Positions 43,691 to 56,618 of a stretch of 64,000 nucleotides of DNA are shown here, in pieces. The DNA lies in contig CAUJNA010003813.1 of the NCBI GenBank assembly GCA_963377175.1, forward strand, positions 269,080 through 333,079. Direction: 5' to 3'. The position numbers were made by a program, and so were the translations under genes. Position 1 is the first letter of the stretch; each line of letters starts with the position of its first letter. Source of the DNA: Effrenium voratum (Eukaryota; Sar; Dinophyceae; Suessiales; Symbiodiniaceae). The notes below the pieces were generated by a model. It searched no databases and was not told the DNA's origin. It was given only the letters and a program-made list of their open reading frames with translations.

Positions 43691-44990
43691 GGATGTGCAA
43701 ACCCACACACAACACACAACTACACAACCAGACTTGCCAATAATCCTTCCTTTTGGTGGCATTGGAAGCCAAGCGTGGCAAAATTTGCAAAGCTGCACAA
43801 ATAGCATGGAGCAGAACACTGACGTTCTTCTCTTCCCTGATTTCGCAGCTGGCCGCTTCTGTGATGAGCTCGGCCGCTTCTGCACACCTGCACCCGTCTC
43901 TCCCAAGAAGTATGCGCAAGCAAGAAATGCGTGGCACTCCGCATTCAAGGCAACCTTTTCATTGAACGCCGTGCTCGCGTTTCTTCTTGCTCGTCTACTG
44001 GTTCATGAGACTGCTGGGCCACCAAATGATAGAGGGCGACCCTTCGCTTTCACATGCAGGCAAGCAATCTGCAAAGACTTGCTTCGCATTGGCCTAGGTT
44101 GGAGGTTTACGTTGATCTGGTGAGCACGAAGGGATGCATCCTTTCTAAATGGCCAGTACCTGGATGTAGCTGTCACATAGCTTTGTTTGCGCACAAAAAC
44201 ACCAACATTTCCTTTGCGCGGTCAACTGGCAACACGCTGTCTGTCAACAGTCAGCATGAACCCACGGAGCTCTTTGAACAAAAGCGCAATGCATGGACCA
44301 GCATCCATGCATCAACTGCTGATGACAGCTGCGCCCGTCATAACCATCAATGAAAACACAAACGCACAAACGCACACTCGTAATATGTATATATGTATAT
44401 ATGTATATATTATGTATATATATATACACACGTGAATATATACGCATCGTATGACACAAAGGTCAAGGGTGCTACTGCCACGTACCCAATGTGTTGTCCG
44501 GCCTGTTTTCCGCACTTTGCGCCTTTCTGGAGCTTCTCCTGGATTCGAGAGACAAGCGAGGTTCTGCGCTCTCGTTTTCAAAGATATTCATGTGCAAGCT
44601 GGGTGACTGAGAGATGAAACGTATCGAATGTTTGTCTTGAAATCAACGATTTTCAAGACAAAGTGAACATTGATATGGCGGTGTCCATTTTGGGAGGCTG
44701 CCCTTTCTGGGCAATTAAACCACCATTTGTTGAGGCCCCCTAACTTTACGAAACACACACACACACATATATCTTCTTCTTTTTCTGCAACCAACGATTT
44801 TTCAAATCGAGTCAGGTTTCTGCAAACGGGCTCCGTGCAGCTTCTGGACGGCTCCTTTCAGCGCACGCCGCATTTGCCTCTTCTCCTCTGCGAGGAGCAT
44901 TGAGCCCTGGCTGGCGTGACGATTCGGTCAAACCATTCTAATCAACTTTGAAAATTATCGAACAGCGCGGGCCCTTATTAAGCTCTGATA
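43691..44990. other. Array flank; no supported gene
   Basis: A 144-codon + frame (43689-44123) begins inside the shared flank and has no recognised domain. A TA/TG microsatellite lies at 44384-44445 and a CA run at about 44753-44770. Confidence 0.45.
44384..44445. repeat. TATG/TA microsatellite
   Basis: Repeats of TATATATG with a central TATATATATA run. Confidence 0.9.
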
Positions 44991-45760
44991 AGGGGTCTCC
45001 TTTCTGGAGTGTGCTCAAGTATGGCAAACATATTTTGAAAACAGGATCTCGTGTGGAACTCTTACTAGGTTTCAACTAACATGTTGAAAGGTGTCTTCTA
45101 TGGAGCTCTTGTCAGCTTAAAAAATAAAAATAAATAAAAATAAATAAAACAAAAGGTAAGTTAAGTTGCTTGCTATTGACATATCATATAAGAAGGGTCT
45201 CCTGATCATATTTTTCTACATCTAATTACAAGCTAATAAGATCACCCTTGTTAGATACGTTTCGAACAAGTATTCAAACCTTGTCAAGTGTTAGTTGTAA
45301 GATTCATTTCCAAAAGTTGGCTAACAGCAAAGCCATGTTTATTATCTTGTTAGATACTTTTAACAAACACTGATTGACATCTAATACGAGTCCTCTCATG
45401 AGATACTGTTCAATCTAATTAGGGTGGCCTTAGTAGATACACCTAGTAGGATCGCTCTGTCTAGATTCTTCTTACCATTTGATTAAAGTCTGAGACGGGT
45501 TCCGTACTCGCCACCTTCGGCGTTTTTTCGAAATCTCATAAGGATCCCCGCAATTCAAATTTGATTAAGAACAAAATTTGTTCTTAATCAAATTTGAATT
45601 GCGGGGATCCTTATGAGATTTCGATAAAAACGCTAAATAAGATCACCCTCCAGACTCCAGAACAAAATAATATCTAATACAAGTTCTCTCATTAAAGACT
45701 TTTCAATTGTTTCAATACGGCTTTTCTTGTACGATGCTTTAACAAATAGTTACACGCATT
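44991..45760. repeat. AT-rich region with short diverged repeats
   Basis: Motifs recur in degenerate form: GGGTCTCCT (44993, 45197), TAAGATCACCCT (45238, 45638), CATCTAATACGAGTCCTCTC (45380) against TATCTAATACAAGTTCTCTC (45670). No coding potential is seen. It encloses the palindrome at 45528-45624. Confidence 0.6.
45528..45624. repeat. Near-perfect 97-bp palindrome
   Basis: Two 48-base arms (45528-45575 and 45577-45624) are perfect reverse complements around a single central A at 45576. With one skipped base the pairing extends outwards to about 45520 and 45633. A transcript would form a very long hairpin and the DNA could extrude a cruciform. Confidence 0.95.
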
Positions 45761-46252
45761 TCTGGTCTCCCGCTTGGATACCATTCAACATTTGATTCAC
45801 ATCTCATCAAGTACGAATCATTGTCGCTGTTTCACAAACAATCCGCGAAAGGTAACCTCTGTCACAAAACTTGAGCTCCCTCATTCGATACTAGGGCAAA
45901 CTACACAACAACAAAAAATGCGTGTTCAACAAAGTATGAATCGAGCTCTAAATGCTGTACTTCTCGGATCTTCTTGGCAATTGAATGGATACGCAGAACT
46001 TCTTGCCAGCGGCAACTGTCATGCTCATGAATCACAGAAGCAAGGTTTGTCGCGCGAAAGGATTGCTCATGATGGAAGACTAGCCTTCGCATGAAGCGGA
46101 GATCCACATGTTGCTTCAAGCATTCAACTTCAGAAACTATTTCAGTCGCAAAACAAAGGATCCAACGCTCATAGCCTTCATCTCCAATTCTTCGGCTGGC
46201 GTTCGGCCTCAGTCCGTGCGAGCTTTGTGCGGACGTGTCTGGTCAATCCAGG
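45761..46252. other. No supported gene
   Basis: A 106-codon + frame (45774-46094) has no recognised features. Confidence 0.4.
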
Positions 46253-46267
46253 GCCATTTTGGTCAAG
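46253..46267 (+). other. Possible degenerate spliced-leader relic
   Basis: GCCATTTTGGTCAAG equals the 3' part of the dinoflagellate spliced leader with one base (C) missing. No convincing ORF follows. Confidence 0.4.
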
Positions 46268-47495
46268 CCCCTTCCAGGGTAAACAGCAAACGTTGGCAGC
46301 AGCTTTCCAGCCAAGGTGTGAGGGCCACAATGCCTCCAGTGGTCAGAATACTCTGAATCCAGCACGCGTACTCTGCACTTCAGAAGTCCGCAGCACAAAA
46401 TGGCCTTTCCTTTGGAACACGTCCTCTTCCCAGGACCAGGTCCTTTGTTGAATGGGTGACTGGCCTTTACTTTGTCCCTCTTCTTTCAAAACTTTCGAAT
46501 ACCCCTGAACGATTGTTCTTTGTTCCTCTTTGACAACTAGAGAACGGGGAATACGAGTCCTGAATGTTAGAAACGGTCGCTAGAAAAGAAAGTTGCTTCC
46601 GAAGTCCGAATCCTGGGACTGTTTTGGGGTTCGATATTGTGGACAGTTCTGGCAATAAAAAGACAACAAATACCAGATCAAAGCCTGAGCCTGTTTGCTT
46701 GAAAACTGTGGTTTATCCAAGCCCTCCCAGATCAGCGGCCAAAGACCTCAAATGCAGGAATTCCTGCTTTGCACGTGGTCGCCAAGCCACGATTGCAGAA
46801 TATTATACTTAGGGGTTGATCAATATTCCTGGCCCTTAAACGACCATGGCCAACTTTTCCCATTTAATGACAAATATCATTTATTTAGTGATTCCCCCGG
46901 TGGTCATCGCATGTAAAGACCCTTTTGATCAAACTCCATATAGAAATCCGTTGCAACAAATCCAAGGCCCCACAGTTGCACAAAACAGGCGGCCCACAAG
47001 AGCCCCTGATCTGCTTCCATCTGCCTGTTTCGGGTGGCGTGGCTATCTGAAATCTGGGAATCTGGGATAAAGTCTTGGCACTGCTAAACTTGGAATTGGT
47101 AATACTAAATTAAGTACGAGGAAATTGAGATACCGTCTTGGCGATACTCATTTGGAATTGCAATGAATGAACATACTGGGAATCTGAGATTGAGCCTTTA
47201 GAATTCACTTGATGCTAAATTAAGACTGTTGGTAAGGGCTTCCTGGCTTCTAGCTGGCTTCGGTCACCACCTCCAGTGGATGCTTTGGATTTTGGGAACA
47301 GAGTTAAAGTCACCCCAGTGCGTTCTTAGCAAGACACCAAGCAAGAAGGTCAATGCTGATTTTTATGATAAGTCCAGTAAAAGAAGAAAGAAAGGATCTT
47401 TCTCTCTAAACAAGGATTTTCCAAACGCGTTTTAACGCACCTCTGGGGATTCTTACACTTGTCCGTCCAGAAAACAACCTTGTCCTGCAAGCGTC
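46268..47495. other. No supported gene
   Basis: Moderately AT-rich with loosely repeated GGAATTGGTAATACTAAATT-like text at 47090-47220. No domain seen. Confidence 0.45.
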
Positions 47496-50400
47496 CTAAA
47501 CGTTAAAATGCAGCAGAAAGCGTGTTTGGCACTGTCTAACGCTTAGCGAGCGGCCAAAGTTGTCCGGCATCTCCACGTCGGCGCCGTGCTGCACCAGGCA
47601 TCGCACCACCGCCGGCGAGGCGCAGGCCGTGGCCACGAGCAAAGGAGTCTTGCCGTCCTCGGTGGAGCCGAACCGCGGAAAACCGGTCCGCCGAACCGGT
47701 CGGCGGACGCGCGGGCGGTGCCCGGTTGGTCGAGAACGACCTCGCGTTTTTTTTTTTTTTTTGGGGGGTGCTGGGTTGATGGCATGCCGGCATGCCTGTG
47801 AAAAACAAGCGCGTTGCGTGCGGGAGAAGCTGCGGATTGATGCGCGAGCTTCAGTGCAAAGCCGTCCTATCTGACTCATATCGGCCCCAATTTCGAACGT
47901 CCCGAATCGTGAGATCAGCCGTGCATTAAGTGTGCTACTGGACATGGAATTGGCCATGTGTGTATGCCTAGATACTTATCATATTTTGCTTGCACTCATT
48001 GAACATCGGATTTGGTTAGTCATGTCGGATGCAACGCGACTAATGGGTTCCTACTTTGCTTTTCTCAGGCACATGCTTCTCAAGTGCGTGGCCTGTTCTC
48101 CATGTAAGCCAGGTAGCGCGATTCATCTGATCCTTGTTTGCTCCGGCTTTGAGCAGTGCCAGTACGCAGCTCTTGTGGTCTGTGGCTGCTGCAAACCACA
48201 AGGGCGATCTGCCCAAGTTATCCGCCTTGTTCTTGTCGGCACCTGCTTTGAGGAGACACTGAAGTATGCCTCGGCTGCTCATGTGGCCGAATCTGCCTTT
48301 TTAGGTGCCTCCCTTGCTGCACATGGCGAAAAAGGTTCACGCTTGCCTGCAGTACCTGCCAGGGACTCCTGATAGCTCTGCCAATACTAACTGTCCCAAG
48401 GATTTGGCCGAAGGGCGCAAGTGGCCGCTCTCTGCAGCCACGGACATCGGCGTTATGCCATCCTCGGACTCCACATCCGACACGTCGTCACTGGCGTCAG
48501 CGCCCTGGTCCAGATTCGCACCGGCGTCCACCAAGATCTGCACCACCTGCGATTTGGAATGGGGTGATTCGTGGCTTGGCGGTTTTTGGTGTGGATTCCC
48601 ATTTGAACCACAGAACCACGGGATCCCAATTGAGAGTGGCCTGAGGCCGGCCTTCCATAGAAACTGAGAGGCAATCTGATCTTGAGCAAGGGCCCCTCCA
48701 AATCACTTGACAGCGAGGATTTGACGACAATGATTGCTTGTGATCGGGCCCGGACCCAAATCAGCCCACCCTGACCCCCCAACCCTGGCTTGCGCCAAGG
48801 TGCCTGTAGCAGACATTTCTAGTAAGAAAGCACCAGTCTCAAATAGGCTGTTCCGTGGTGCGACCGTTGGTTGTCAAAGGATCCCAATCAAAAGTCACTT
48901 CCAGTGCTCCAGTGGCTCATTTTGGCCGGTCCTTGAGGCAGCGTCCAGCCACCGCCACCCAAAGAGGTGTCCTGCCAGACGTTGCTTCATTCTCAGGGGC
49001 CATATGGCGATTGGATGCTGAAGGGGCTCGCTTGGGTCAGAGAGCAGGGTGGAGGGGTGTATCATTCCAGTCGGCTCAGAGAGTCTTATTTGGCACAATA
49101 TCTTCATGTTTGTTGGAGAGTGCGTATCAAGCTTACTAAGGACCACACCAGCGAAACAATCGCATTGAACAACACATAGTTTCGACACTTTCAAACAACC
49201 AGGCCTCATTTGCGAGCGCTGATTCCAAACCCAAGGGATTGTATGTGTTGCTTCTGCGTGTCGCAAAGCGTATTTCAACTGTTGGACACAAAAGAGGACA
49301 TCTAAGTGCCAGTCACTATACTGAAACGTTGTGTTAATGGACGGATATCTTCAAGGGCTTAGTGCATGCCCATCTGGAGGGGGCCTACTTCAGAGACTCC
49401 ACCCGCAACCCCAAACGCACAAATCCCCAAACATAAAAACCGATGCTTTTCTGGCACATGGCTCACATGAATCAACGTGCACATCGAACAGAAATCAATG
49501 ATTGCATCTCAACATCTGCCATCATTACTTTCCTGTACAACTAAAAACAAACCAAACCTCATTCTTCTATCACGCACACGCACACACACATCATATACAT
49601 CATATACACATATCACAAACAAACGCCGCTGGGTCCTGCCATAGCGGTCCACCTGGTCCACCTTCGCATCTGCCTGGATGAGGCGCCGCACCACCGCGGC
49701 GTGCCCAAAGCCAGCGGCCACCAGAAGCGGTGACCTCCGCTCCTGAACCAAATGGCACGCGAGTGCTTGGCATAGGCTACCTCTGTACAGGCTAACCGCA
49801 CTTGGACTTGGGGGATTAAGTATTTTTCACAGGTTTCCCCGGAAAGGGCCACGGCCCATTGAAATCCCTTTGTCTTTAAAACCACAAAGCGGGGTACCAA
49901 GAAAAGACAGATCTCTACGTTGATTCTGATCCATAGTGGAACTGAACAAGCAAGATCATCTGAACAGAAACCCTAGAGTGGAAACGGACAAGGAGTTAAC
50001 CTTCAGTTGTTCTTGGATGAGATTGAGTTGTTTCTTGATGGCGTCCCTCCTTCAAGAGGGAGGATGCTTAGGAATGTTTAGGAAGCCCCGAAAGACCTTT
50101 CGCCACTGAGGGCCAATATGCGCGAGCAGGGATGAAATGACGCCTGTTTAGCGCTTCTCTCGGGCTGCTGCGCTGCCAAGCTGGCCAATGCATGGCAGGA
50201 AGCCAAGCCTTGTGCTTTGGTGGGAATGCTTCACTCATGAAATGGCGATTTTGCCTAGCAGAGCTTTTCATCGACTCTCAAAAGTAGCAGTGCAGAGAAG
50301 ACAAACAGTCGCTACTGTGGCACGGGGATGCTGCATTTGCTACTGCCATGAATCGCTAAGCACAAGCGACTTGCTTGGGGATGCCACCTGCCGAGCGCCA

Positions 50401-51035
50401 AGAACACATGCTCGCGCATCCTTACGCGGCCAGTGTGATTATTTGACTATCAGGCTGACCCACCCCTTCCCGAGTGCATTAAAATCAATTCCGGCACACA
50501 AAGCAACTCCTACTTGCGACTCTCACACTCAAGTCTCCTTACAACACCGTGGACCACAGCCCAGGCAAAATCCCAGAATGGCTTGCAAGGCTTGCAACCT
50601 CCAGCCAAAGGAGAAGCCGATGCGACAACATGTGACACCATCACGTGTCCTGAGAGTCGCAGTGATTCACATCGGCTTTGGCAGTCAGCAAGAGCTCTAC
50701 GACTTGGAGGTTGCCATTCCGAGCTGCGACTAGCAGTGGGGTCTCTGCAAGATAGACCTGGAAGAAGAAATCCCCATCTTCGTAGCTCCATTCCTGACGC
50801 GGCTGCAGCAAATGTGTATTCTGCTGCGGAAACATGATATGCTCGCCAACTTGGGCCAAGAACTGTGTATTGTCTCCGTTGACGACACCCCCTCCTCATC
50901 AGGATCTTGCAGGTCTTCTAGAAATTTCTCGATCGTTGCCACATTGCCTGCGTCGAGTGGCACAACAAAGGCGCACGGCCGGGAATCAATTCCGGTGTTT
51001 GGAAATGACAATGCTGTGCCACCTTCAAGCTGCAC
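47496..51035 (-). CDS. Ankyrin-repeat protein, seven exons (partial)
   Basis: Minus-strand exons: a to 50889 (5' limit about 51035), b 50742-50650, c 49742-49636, d 48971-48932, e 48546-48419, f 48274 to about 48121, g 47657-47496. Exon a ends NVATIEKFLEDLQDPDEEG. Spliced, b-g give six or seven ankyrin repeats (TPLLVAARNGNLQVVELLL, SPLLVAAGFGHAAVVRRLI, TPLWVAVAG, VVQILVDAGANLDQ, SPLWFAAATDH, TPLLVATACASPAVVRCLV). Donors are GT (a), GA (b, c, d) and GC (e); the junctions a-b to e-f restore the ankyrin consensus in frame, while f-g could not be phased. An acidic insert (DASDDVSDVESEDG) sits in exon e. Ankyrin repeats bind proteins; no partner is evident. The C-terminus at 47496 is tentative. 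The N-terminal part is missing, perhaps at 63.1-63.6 kb. Confidence 0.75.
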
Positions 51036-51403
51036 TTTGTTTGGTCATTGTCACGGATCCAGTGGCCCATGCAAGTGATGGCCTCTATGAAATTGCTCCG
51101 CTCAGTTCAGTTGCCTGGCATGCCACATGTTCGCATGACCTGGTCCGTGAATGAGAGGGCCTGAAAGCCAAGCTCGAGGAGACTGAGCGAATTTGCCACG
51201 AACCTCTTTTAGACTCTTCTTGTTATATATTTATATCTTGAGGCCAACTCCTAACACTGCCTTCTGTCATTCTTCTTGTCTCCTAGTTTTCAAGAATACG
51301 CTTCCCACTGCTACTTCTGAATAAACTGCTACTTCTGAATAAAGGCTTGTGGCGAGCAAAAGCGTTGAAAGTTGAAAGCTGGCTGAATAACTGTGTTATA
51401 CAT
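51036..51403. other. No supported gene
   Basis: Sequence between the first ankyrin exon found and the microsatellite that received the retrotransposon. Confidence 0.5.
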
Positions 51404-51443
51404 GTGTATATATATATACATACATATATATATATATATATAT
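51404..51443. repeat. TA microsatellite
   Basis: TATATATACATACATATATATATA run immediately left of the retrotransposon target site. Confidence 0.9.
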
Positions 51444-51454
51444 GTATTTTATTT

Positions 51455-51556
51455 TGTTAATGTACATCCACTCTTGTACATGACCTTGGCCTTTCTGTAC
51501 ACAGGTTTGACACATTTAGGTCATCAGGTGTTTACACAGTTAGTTCCACTTTAACA
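51455..51556 (+). repeat. 5' LTR (102 bp)
   Basis: TGTTAATGTACATCC...CCACTTTAACA. Apart from two substitutions it equals the 3' LTR, but lacks a 78-bp internal segment present there. Confidence 0.9.
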
Positions 51557-51570
51557 TGGTAGCGGAGCAG
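51557..51570 (+). other. Primer-binding site
   Basis: TGGTAGCGGAGCAG immediately follows the 5' LTR. It begins TGGTA, as in copia elements primed by initiator tRNA-Met. The exact tRNA is inferred. Confidence 0.7.
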
Positions 51571-51661
51571 TGATCGCTGGTACACGATCCTCGACCACAA
51601 CCCAGGGTGAGCTCCATCACACACCCACAGGTTCAGGTACACAGTAGTGAGCAACAGCAAC

Positions 51662-52774
51662 ATGTCACAACAACAGCAGCAACAGGAACAACAGCAGTTG
51701 GGAGCAATCCACAGATACAAGATATCACCGCCACGGTTCACAGGAGAATACAACACATTCGAAGAATGGAAGTACAAGATGACAGCATACTTGGGATTAC
51801 AAGACCCAGCATACAACAGACTGTTGAGACAGTCAGAGCAATCAACAGGACAAGTTGCAAACGACCAACTTGAGAATGCAGTACCTTCACAAGCAGTAGC
51901 AGAGCAATGGGTACAACTGAACAACAATCTACACTACCTCTTGCTGAGCACATGCGATGGACCAGCATCTACAATTTGCAGGCGAAACATGCAAGGCAAC
52001 GGATTTGAAACATGGCGGCTGACACATGCAAGATACTCCATACCACTTGGTACACGAAGCATTGGGTACCTAACAAGGTTACTCAAACCACAACTTGATG
52101 AACAGAAGTTTGAAGAGAGCTTCGCAACATGGGAGTTTCAACTCTCCAGGTACGAACAAGACAACAGCACACTACTACCAGATGCAGTCAAGATTGCCAT
52201 ACTGCTCAACGAGACAAAAGGACCACTACAGCAACATCTACAACTTCAAGCAGGAAACATCACAACATATGCACAGATCAGACCAATGGTGATCGAGTAC
52301 TACAGAGCAACAGCATCATTCACCAGGCTACAAGCAATCACAACAGGCAGCGACAACCAAGGACCGGCACCGATGGACATAGGAGCAACGTGGTACAACA
52401 AAGGAAAAGGAAAGAAGGGCAAGCACAAGGGCAAAGGAAAGTACAACAAAGGCAAAGGCTACAGGAACTACGTGAACAACTACAGCGACAACAGCTACAA
52501 AGGAGGAAAAGGCAAATACAATCAACAACCGGTTGGACACGGAAATCTATTCAAAGGACAACATGGATATGGCAAAGGAAAAGGATACAACAACAAAGGA
52601 AAAGGCAACGGGTGCTGCGACAGCCATCAAGGAGGAAAAGGAGCAAAAGGAAAACAAGACAACAAATGTTTGCTACAGATGTGGACAACCAGGACACATG
52701 GCGCAGAGTGGCGATCTACAATCAGGATCAGTCACAGATGCACCAACTGGCGCTACCACAACCACCACAAGTAG
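51662..52774 (+). pseudogene. gag: copia gag (frameshifted)
   Basis: Start at the ATG at 51662. The Gln-rich N-terminus is followed by a copia Gag-like core (FTGEYNTFEEWKYKMTAYL; about residues 30-210) and a Gly/Lys/Tyr-rich basic tail. A zinc knuckle (CYRCGQPGH...) lies at about 52664-52703 in a different frame, so a frameshift falls near 52650. The knuckle's final Cys appears replaced by Gly. Confidence 0.85.
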
Positions 52775-53955
52775 CAGATGCATCAGTAGTACCTATCTCA
52801 GGGTTGCATGAAGTAACCATCGCCATGATTGGCACAACACAACAACCGCAAGAAGACAACAAATGGGTCAATCTCATGATTGACAGCGGTGCGGCTACAC
52901 ATGTGTGCCCGCTATGGTTTGCACCACAATTTCCATTACACCAACAAGCGCATGGCACAGGATCGCAACTGCGAACAGTGACCAACCAGCACATCAAGCT
53001 TCACGGGTACAGATGGGTTTGCGTGACAAACCACAGCGGACAACAGATTGTCATACCATTTTACGTTTGTGATGTTAAACAGCCAATCCTTTCGGTTACA
53101 AGGCTGGTGGAACAAGGTTTCCAACTTACACTGGATGACAACCCAAGATGACAGCACATCAAAGGCTTTAACAGCACATTGGAGAACAGAAATGGCCTCT
53201 TCTTCCTACAAGCAGAAATCACAACATTACCAAAAGGAACAAAGCTACAGACACACAACACAGAACAAGGACAGATTGGCATGATAGCACCGACCGCAAC
53301 GCTTACACCACAAGGTCCTGCAGACACAGGGCATGCAGGAGACTACTGGCAGTTCAACACACAAGGAGAACTTGTCAGAGTACACAGACAATTCAGGAAG
53401 ACACTTTTCACACCATCAAGAACACAGTGTCCAGTTCCAGCAGAACAACTAGAGGGTTACAGGAGAACAACAATCAGGTCCAAGGAAGGCACAACAAATA
53501 CATTTGAGGACAAGTATCAAACAACAGAGGATCCAAACAAAGCACAATCACAGATGTGGAAAGGCGAGACAGCCTTCAGGATCAAGAAAGGCACAAAGTT
53601 GCCAGATACGCTACAGGAACAGTTTACAACAAAGACACAGCCAAAGAGCGAGCCACAGAAGATCACACCACAAGTGATCCGCTACAACCCACGAACAAGG
53701 TTGAGAGAGAAAACAACACCACCAACACTACAGGAGTCAGCAGCACCACACACCACCAAAGGCGCAGCTGGACAAGGAACTCCACATCCTTCAGAAGTAC
53801 ATCCTGGCAAAGACTACTGGTACAGAGAAGGCCCATACTGGAAGAGAGAGCAGACACACGACGGGCCAGACATCAAGCGACTCATCCCTGAAAAAACAGA
53901 CCAAGGTACAACCAGCTGGATGAGAAAGACAACACACAAGATTGATAGAAGATGA
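52772..53955 (+). pseudogene. pol: copia pol, protease and linker (interrupted)
   Basis: The retropepsin motif LMIDSGAATHVCP lies at about 52873-52911, in a third frame relative to gag. An in-frame TGA at 53149-53151 interrupts the frame, which then continues to 53955 through the GAG-pre-integrase-like NGLFFL and a long Lys/Thr/Gln-rich linker. Confidence 0.8.
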
Positions 53956-54019
53956 ATGGACAACACAGCCAGCAAAGACATCAGACAAGCCGAACATCAG
54001 GAGTTTCCAACACAACTTG

Positions 54020-55295
54020 AGTCAGATGATGAGGAACAACAACAAGGTACAAAAGCAAAAGCAGTACAAGCACCCAAGCAACAACACCACAGGAGATACT
54101 CGGGCACAACGTGACACATCTCCCCTACAGGAGTTGGTGTCCAATATGCGTACAAGCAAGAGGCAGACAAAACAACCATCCAAAGCAACACAGCAAGCTT
54201 CCAATCATACAGCTTGACTTCCGCTACATCAAAGGCTTTGGTGATAGCAATGTGCACCCAATTCTCACAGCAATTGACATCCAGTCAGGGATGATCATGG
54301 CACTACAACTAACAGACAAGAGAATGCTCTTTGACTATGCAGTCACACAGCTACAGGACTTCCTCATTGAATGTGGAAGGACAACACGCACGATACTACA
54401 ATCAGATCAGGAAGACTTCCTGACAGCGCTCATAACAGCAGTGGCCAACAAGAATGGCAGCATCACCACGAGGAACGCAGGAGCATACAGTTCACAATCA
54501 CAAGGAAACATTGTTTGCCCAAATCAGAACACTCAAGGCACAGATCAGCCAAAACTACAACAGAGACATTTCAATGAAACATCCACTCATGCCTTGGATA
54601 GTTCGGCACAGTGCATACATCATGAACAGGTATGCAGTTCACAGCAATGGATGCACACAAGCTACTTCAACAGATGGAACAGAGAGCAACATACACCACT
54701 TTGCGAGTCTGGTGAGACAGTGCAGTACATGCTACCAACAGTGAAACAATTTCCAAAACCCGAGCAAAGATTCTACAATGGGATCTGGCTTGGCAAGGAT
54801 ACAACCGCAGGCGAACCCCTTCTTGCGATCTACAACAAGATTGTCAGAGCAAGGACAATCAGAAGGCAGATTATGCCTCACAAATACAATCAGCAACTAC
54901 TGGACTGTGTACACACAGGTCCACGGAAGACACCAGCATCAGCGCTGCACACACCAACTCTTGCAACACCACTGACAATGCCAGCTACAAGCAAGGCTCC
55001 ACCATCACAGAAAGATGCAACAACTAGCGCAGCAGCAGAAGGCAAGAGACAGAGCGCAACAGAAGCAGGAGATCAGCCAACAAAGCAGAAAAGAACAACA
55101 AAGCCAACATCACCTATGGCTACATCACCAACACACCAGAAGCGACCAGCACTGCCAGCACCACCGCCTACATCACCCACAAGAGAAAGAGATGACACAA
55201 TAGCAGAAGGCAGTACCGCAAGCAACAGCATACCACAACAGAAAGACAAGCACTTGAGCGACCCGCAACATCAGAACAGCCAAAGAGCAAAATGA
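54020..55295 (+). pseudogene. pol: copia pol, integrase (frameshifted)
   Basis: A zinc-binding HHCC end (THLPYRSWCPICVQARGR) is followed by the catalytic core: first Asp in IQLDFRY, second Asp in ILQSDQED. The Glu-containing segment is in another frame (54454 to about 54650), so two compensating frameshifts flank it. After them the original frame resumes with the GKDTTAGE-type C-terminal motif and a Pro/Thr/Ala-rich tail. Stops at 55293 and 55299 separate it from the RT frame. Confidence 0.8.
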
Positions 55296-55301
55296 GAATA
55301 A

Positions 55302-56618
55302 ATGCCATCGAATTCACAACAAAGGATCAAACAGATGCAGACAACATCCAAGGAAGATGCAGAACAAAAAATCAATCATGAGAGGATCCTACTAGAGCCA
55401 ACCCTACATGACACAGAAGACGTGGATCCACAACAGGTAGCACAAGGAATGAAGAAGGAAGTACAACAAGTGAAAGATCAATCAGTCTTTACAGAGATTG
55501 ATGGCAACACATTGACACCAGAACAACAAGCAAACATTATCGAGTCTAGATGGGTTCTCAAACAGAAACACAATGAAGTGCGAGCACGCATAGTAGCAAA
55601 GGGCTACACAGAACCTGCTACGGGCCACGATCTCTTGTTTGCAAGTACACCATTGTTTTGCATACTGAGGATACTCCTCACAATGGCATTGGTGTACAAC
55701 TGGTCAGTCAGCACAGGAGATGTCAGTGTTGCATTTCTACATGCAGAAGCAATATCCTACAACCTGGTAATGCGACCGCCACATGAGTTCTACAATGATG
55801 ACGACAGACACACAATGTGGCGGCTGAACAAAGCCGTTTATGGCCTACGATCATCACCAAAACAATGGCAAGACCACATGGCACACATCCTCACAGTCAC
55901 GCTTGGGCTTGTGAGACGCACAACAGAAAGCAATGTTTACAGATCAAAAGATTGTCAGGTCTTGACTACATGCAACCCAGCACCATCACCAGGAGTACCG
56001 CACATGAAAGGTACAGCAGAAGATGAAGCACCACTAGACCAAGAACAACACAAGAAATACAGGCGGCTTGTTGGCAAGATACAATGGCTAGCACACACAA
56101 GACCAGACATCAGCTATGGAGCAAAGGAGCTAGCAAGATCGCTACAAGCGCCAACACAACTTGACCACAAGAAGCTCAAGCACATGATCAGGTACCTTAA
56201 AGGAACAAGGTACTCGCGACACAACCTGCAACCAAAGGTACAAACACAGGACAAACGAATTCCACTTAACATTGACACATACACAGACGCCAACTGGGCA
56301 TCGTGTGAGACAACAAGGAGAAGCACAACAGGATTTGTACTGTGCTTCTTTGGAGCAGCAGTACATTATGGCAGCAGAACACAAGCAACAATAGCACGTT
56401 CATCAGCAGAATCAGAGCTGTACGCGATTGGTACAGCAGCACAGGAGAGCCTCTACATCAGCAACTTCATCAAGGAACACCTCTTCATACAACAACTTGT
56501 CAAGAGCAAAATCATCACCATGCACAAGGTAAAGTCAGAAGACAACACAGCCGACATTCTCACCAAGTTTGTTGGCAGCGACACACTCAACAAACACCTG
56601 TACAACGTTGGCCTGTGA
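55302..56618 (+). pseudogene. pol: copia pol, reverse transcriptase/RNase H with catalytic deletion
   Basis: 438 codons. RT motifs are present up to the first catalytic Asp (STGDVSVAFLHAE), LNKAVYGLRSSPKQW and NVYRS. The frame then jumps directly to CNPAPSP and LVGKIQWLAHTRPD. The segment that should hold the YVDD catalytic box, about 100 residues, is missing. RNase H is complete in outline: DTYTDANWASC, RRSTTGFV, ARSSAESELYA, and EDNTADILTKF. The protein cannot polymerise DNA. Confidence 0.9.

Noticed and set aside
53556..53891. Overlapping Arg/Thr-rich frame in the retrotransposon linker
   Set aside because: Alternative frame of the A-rich pol linker.
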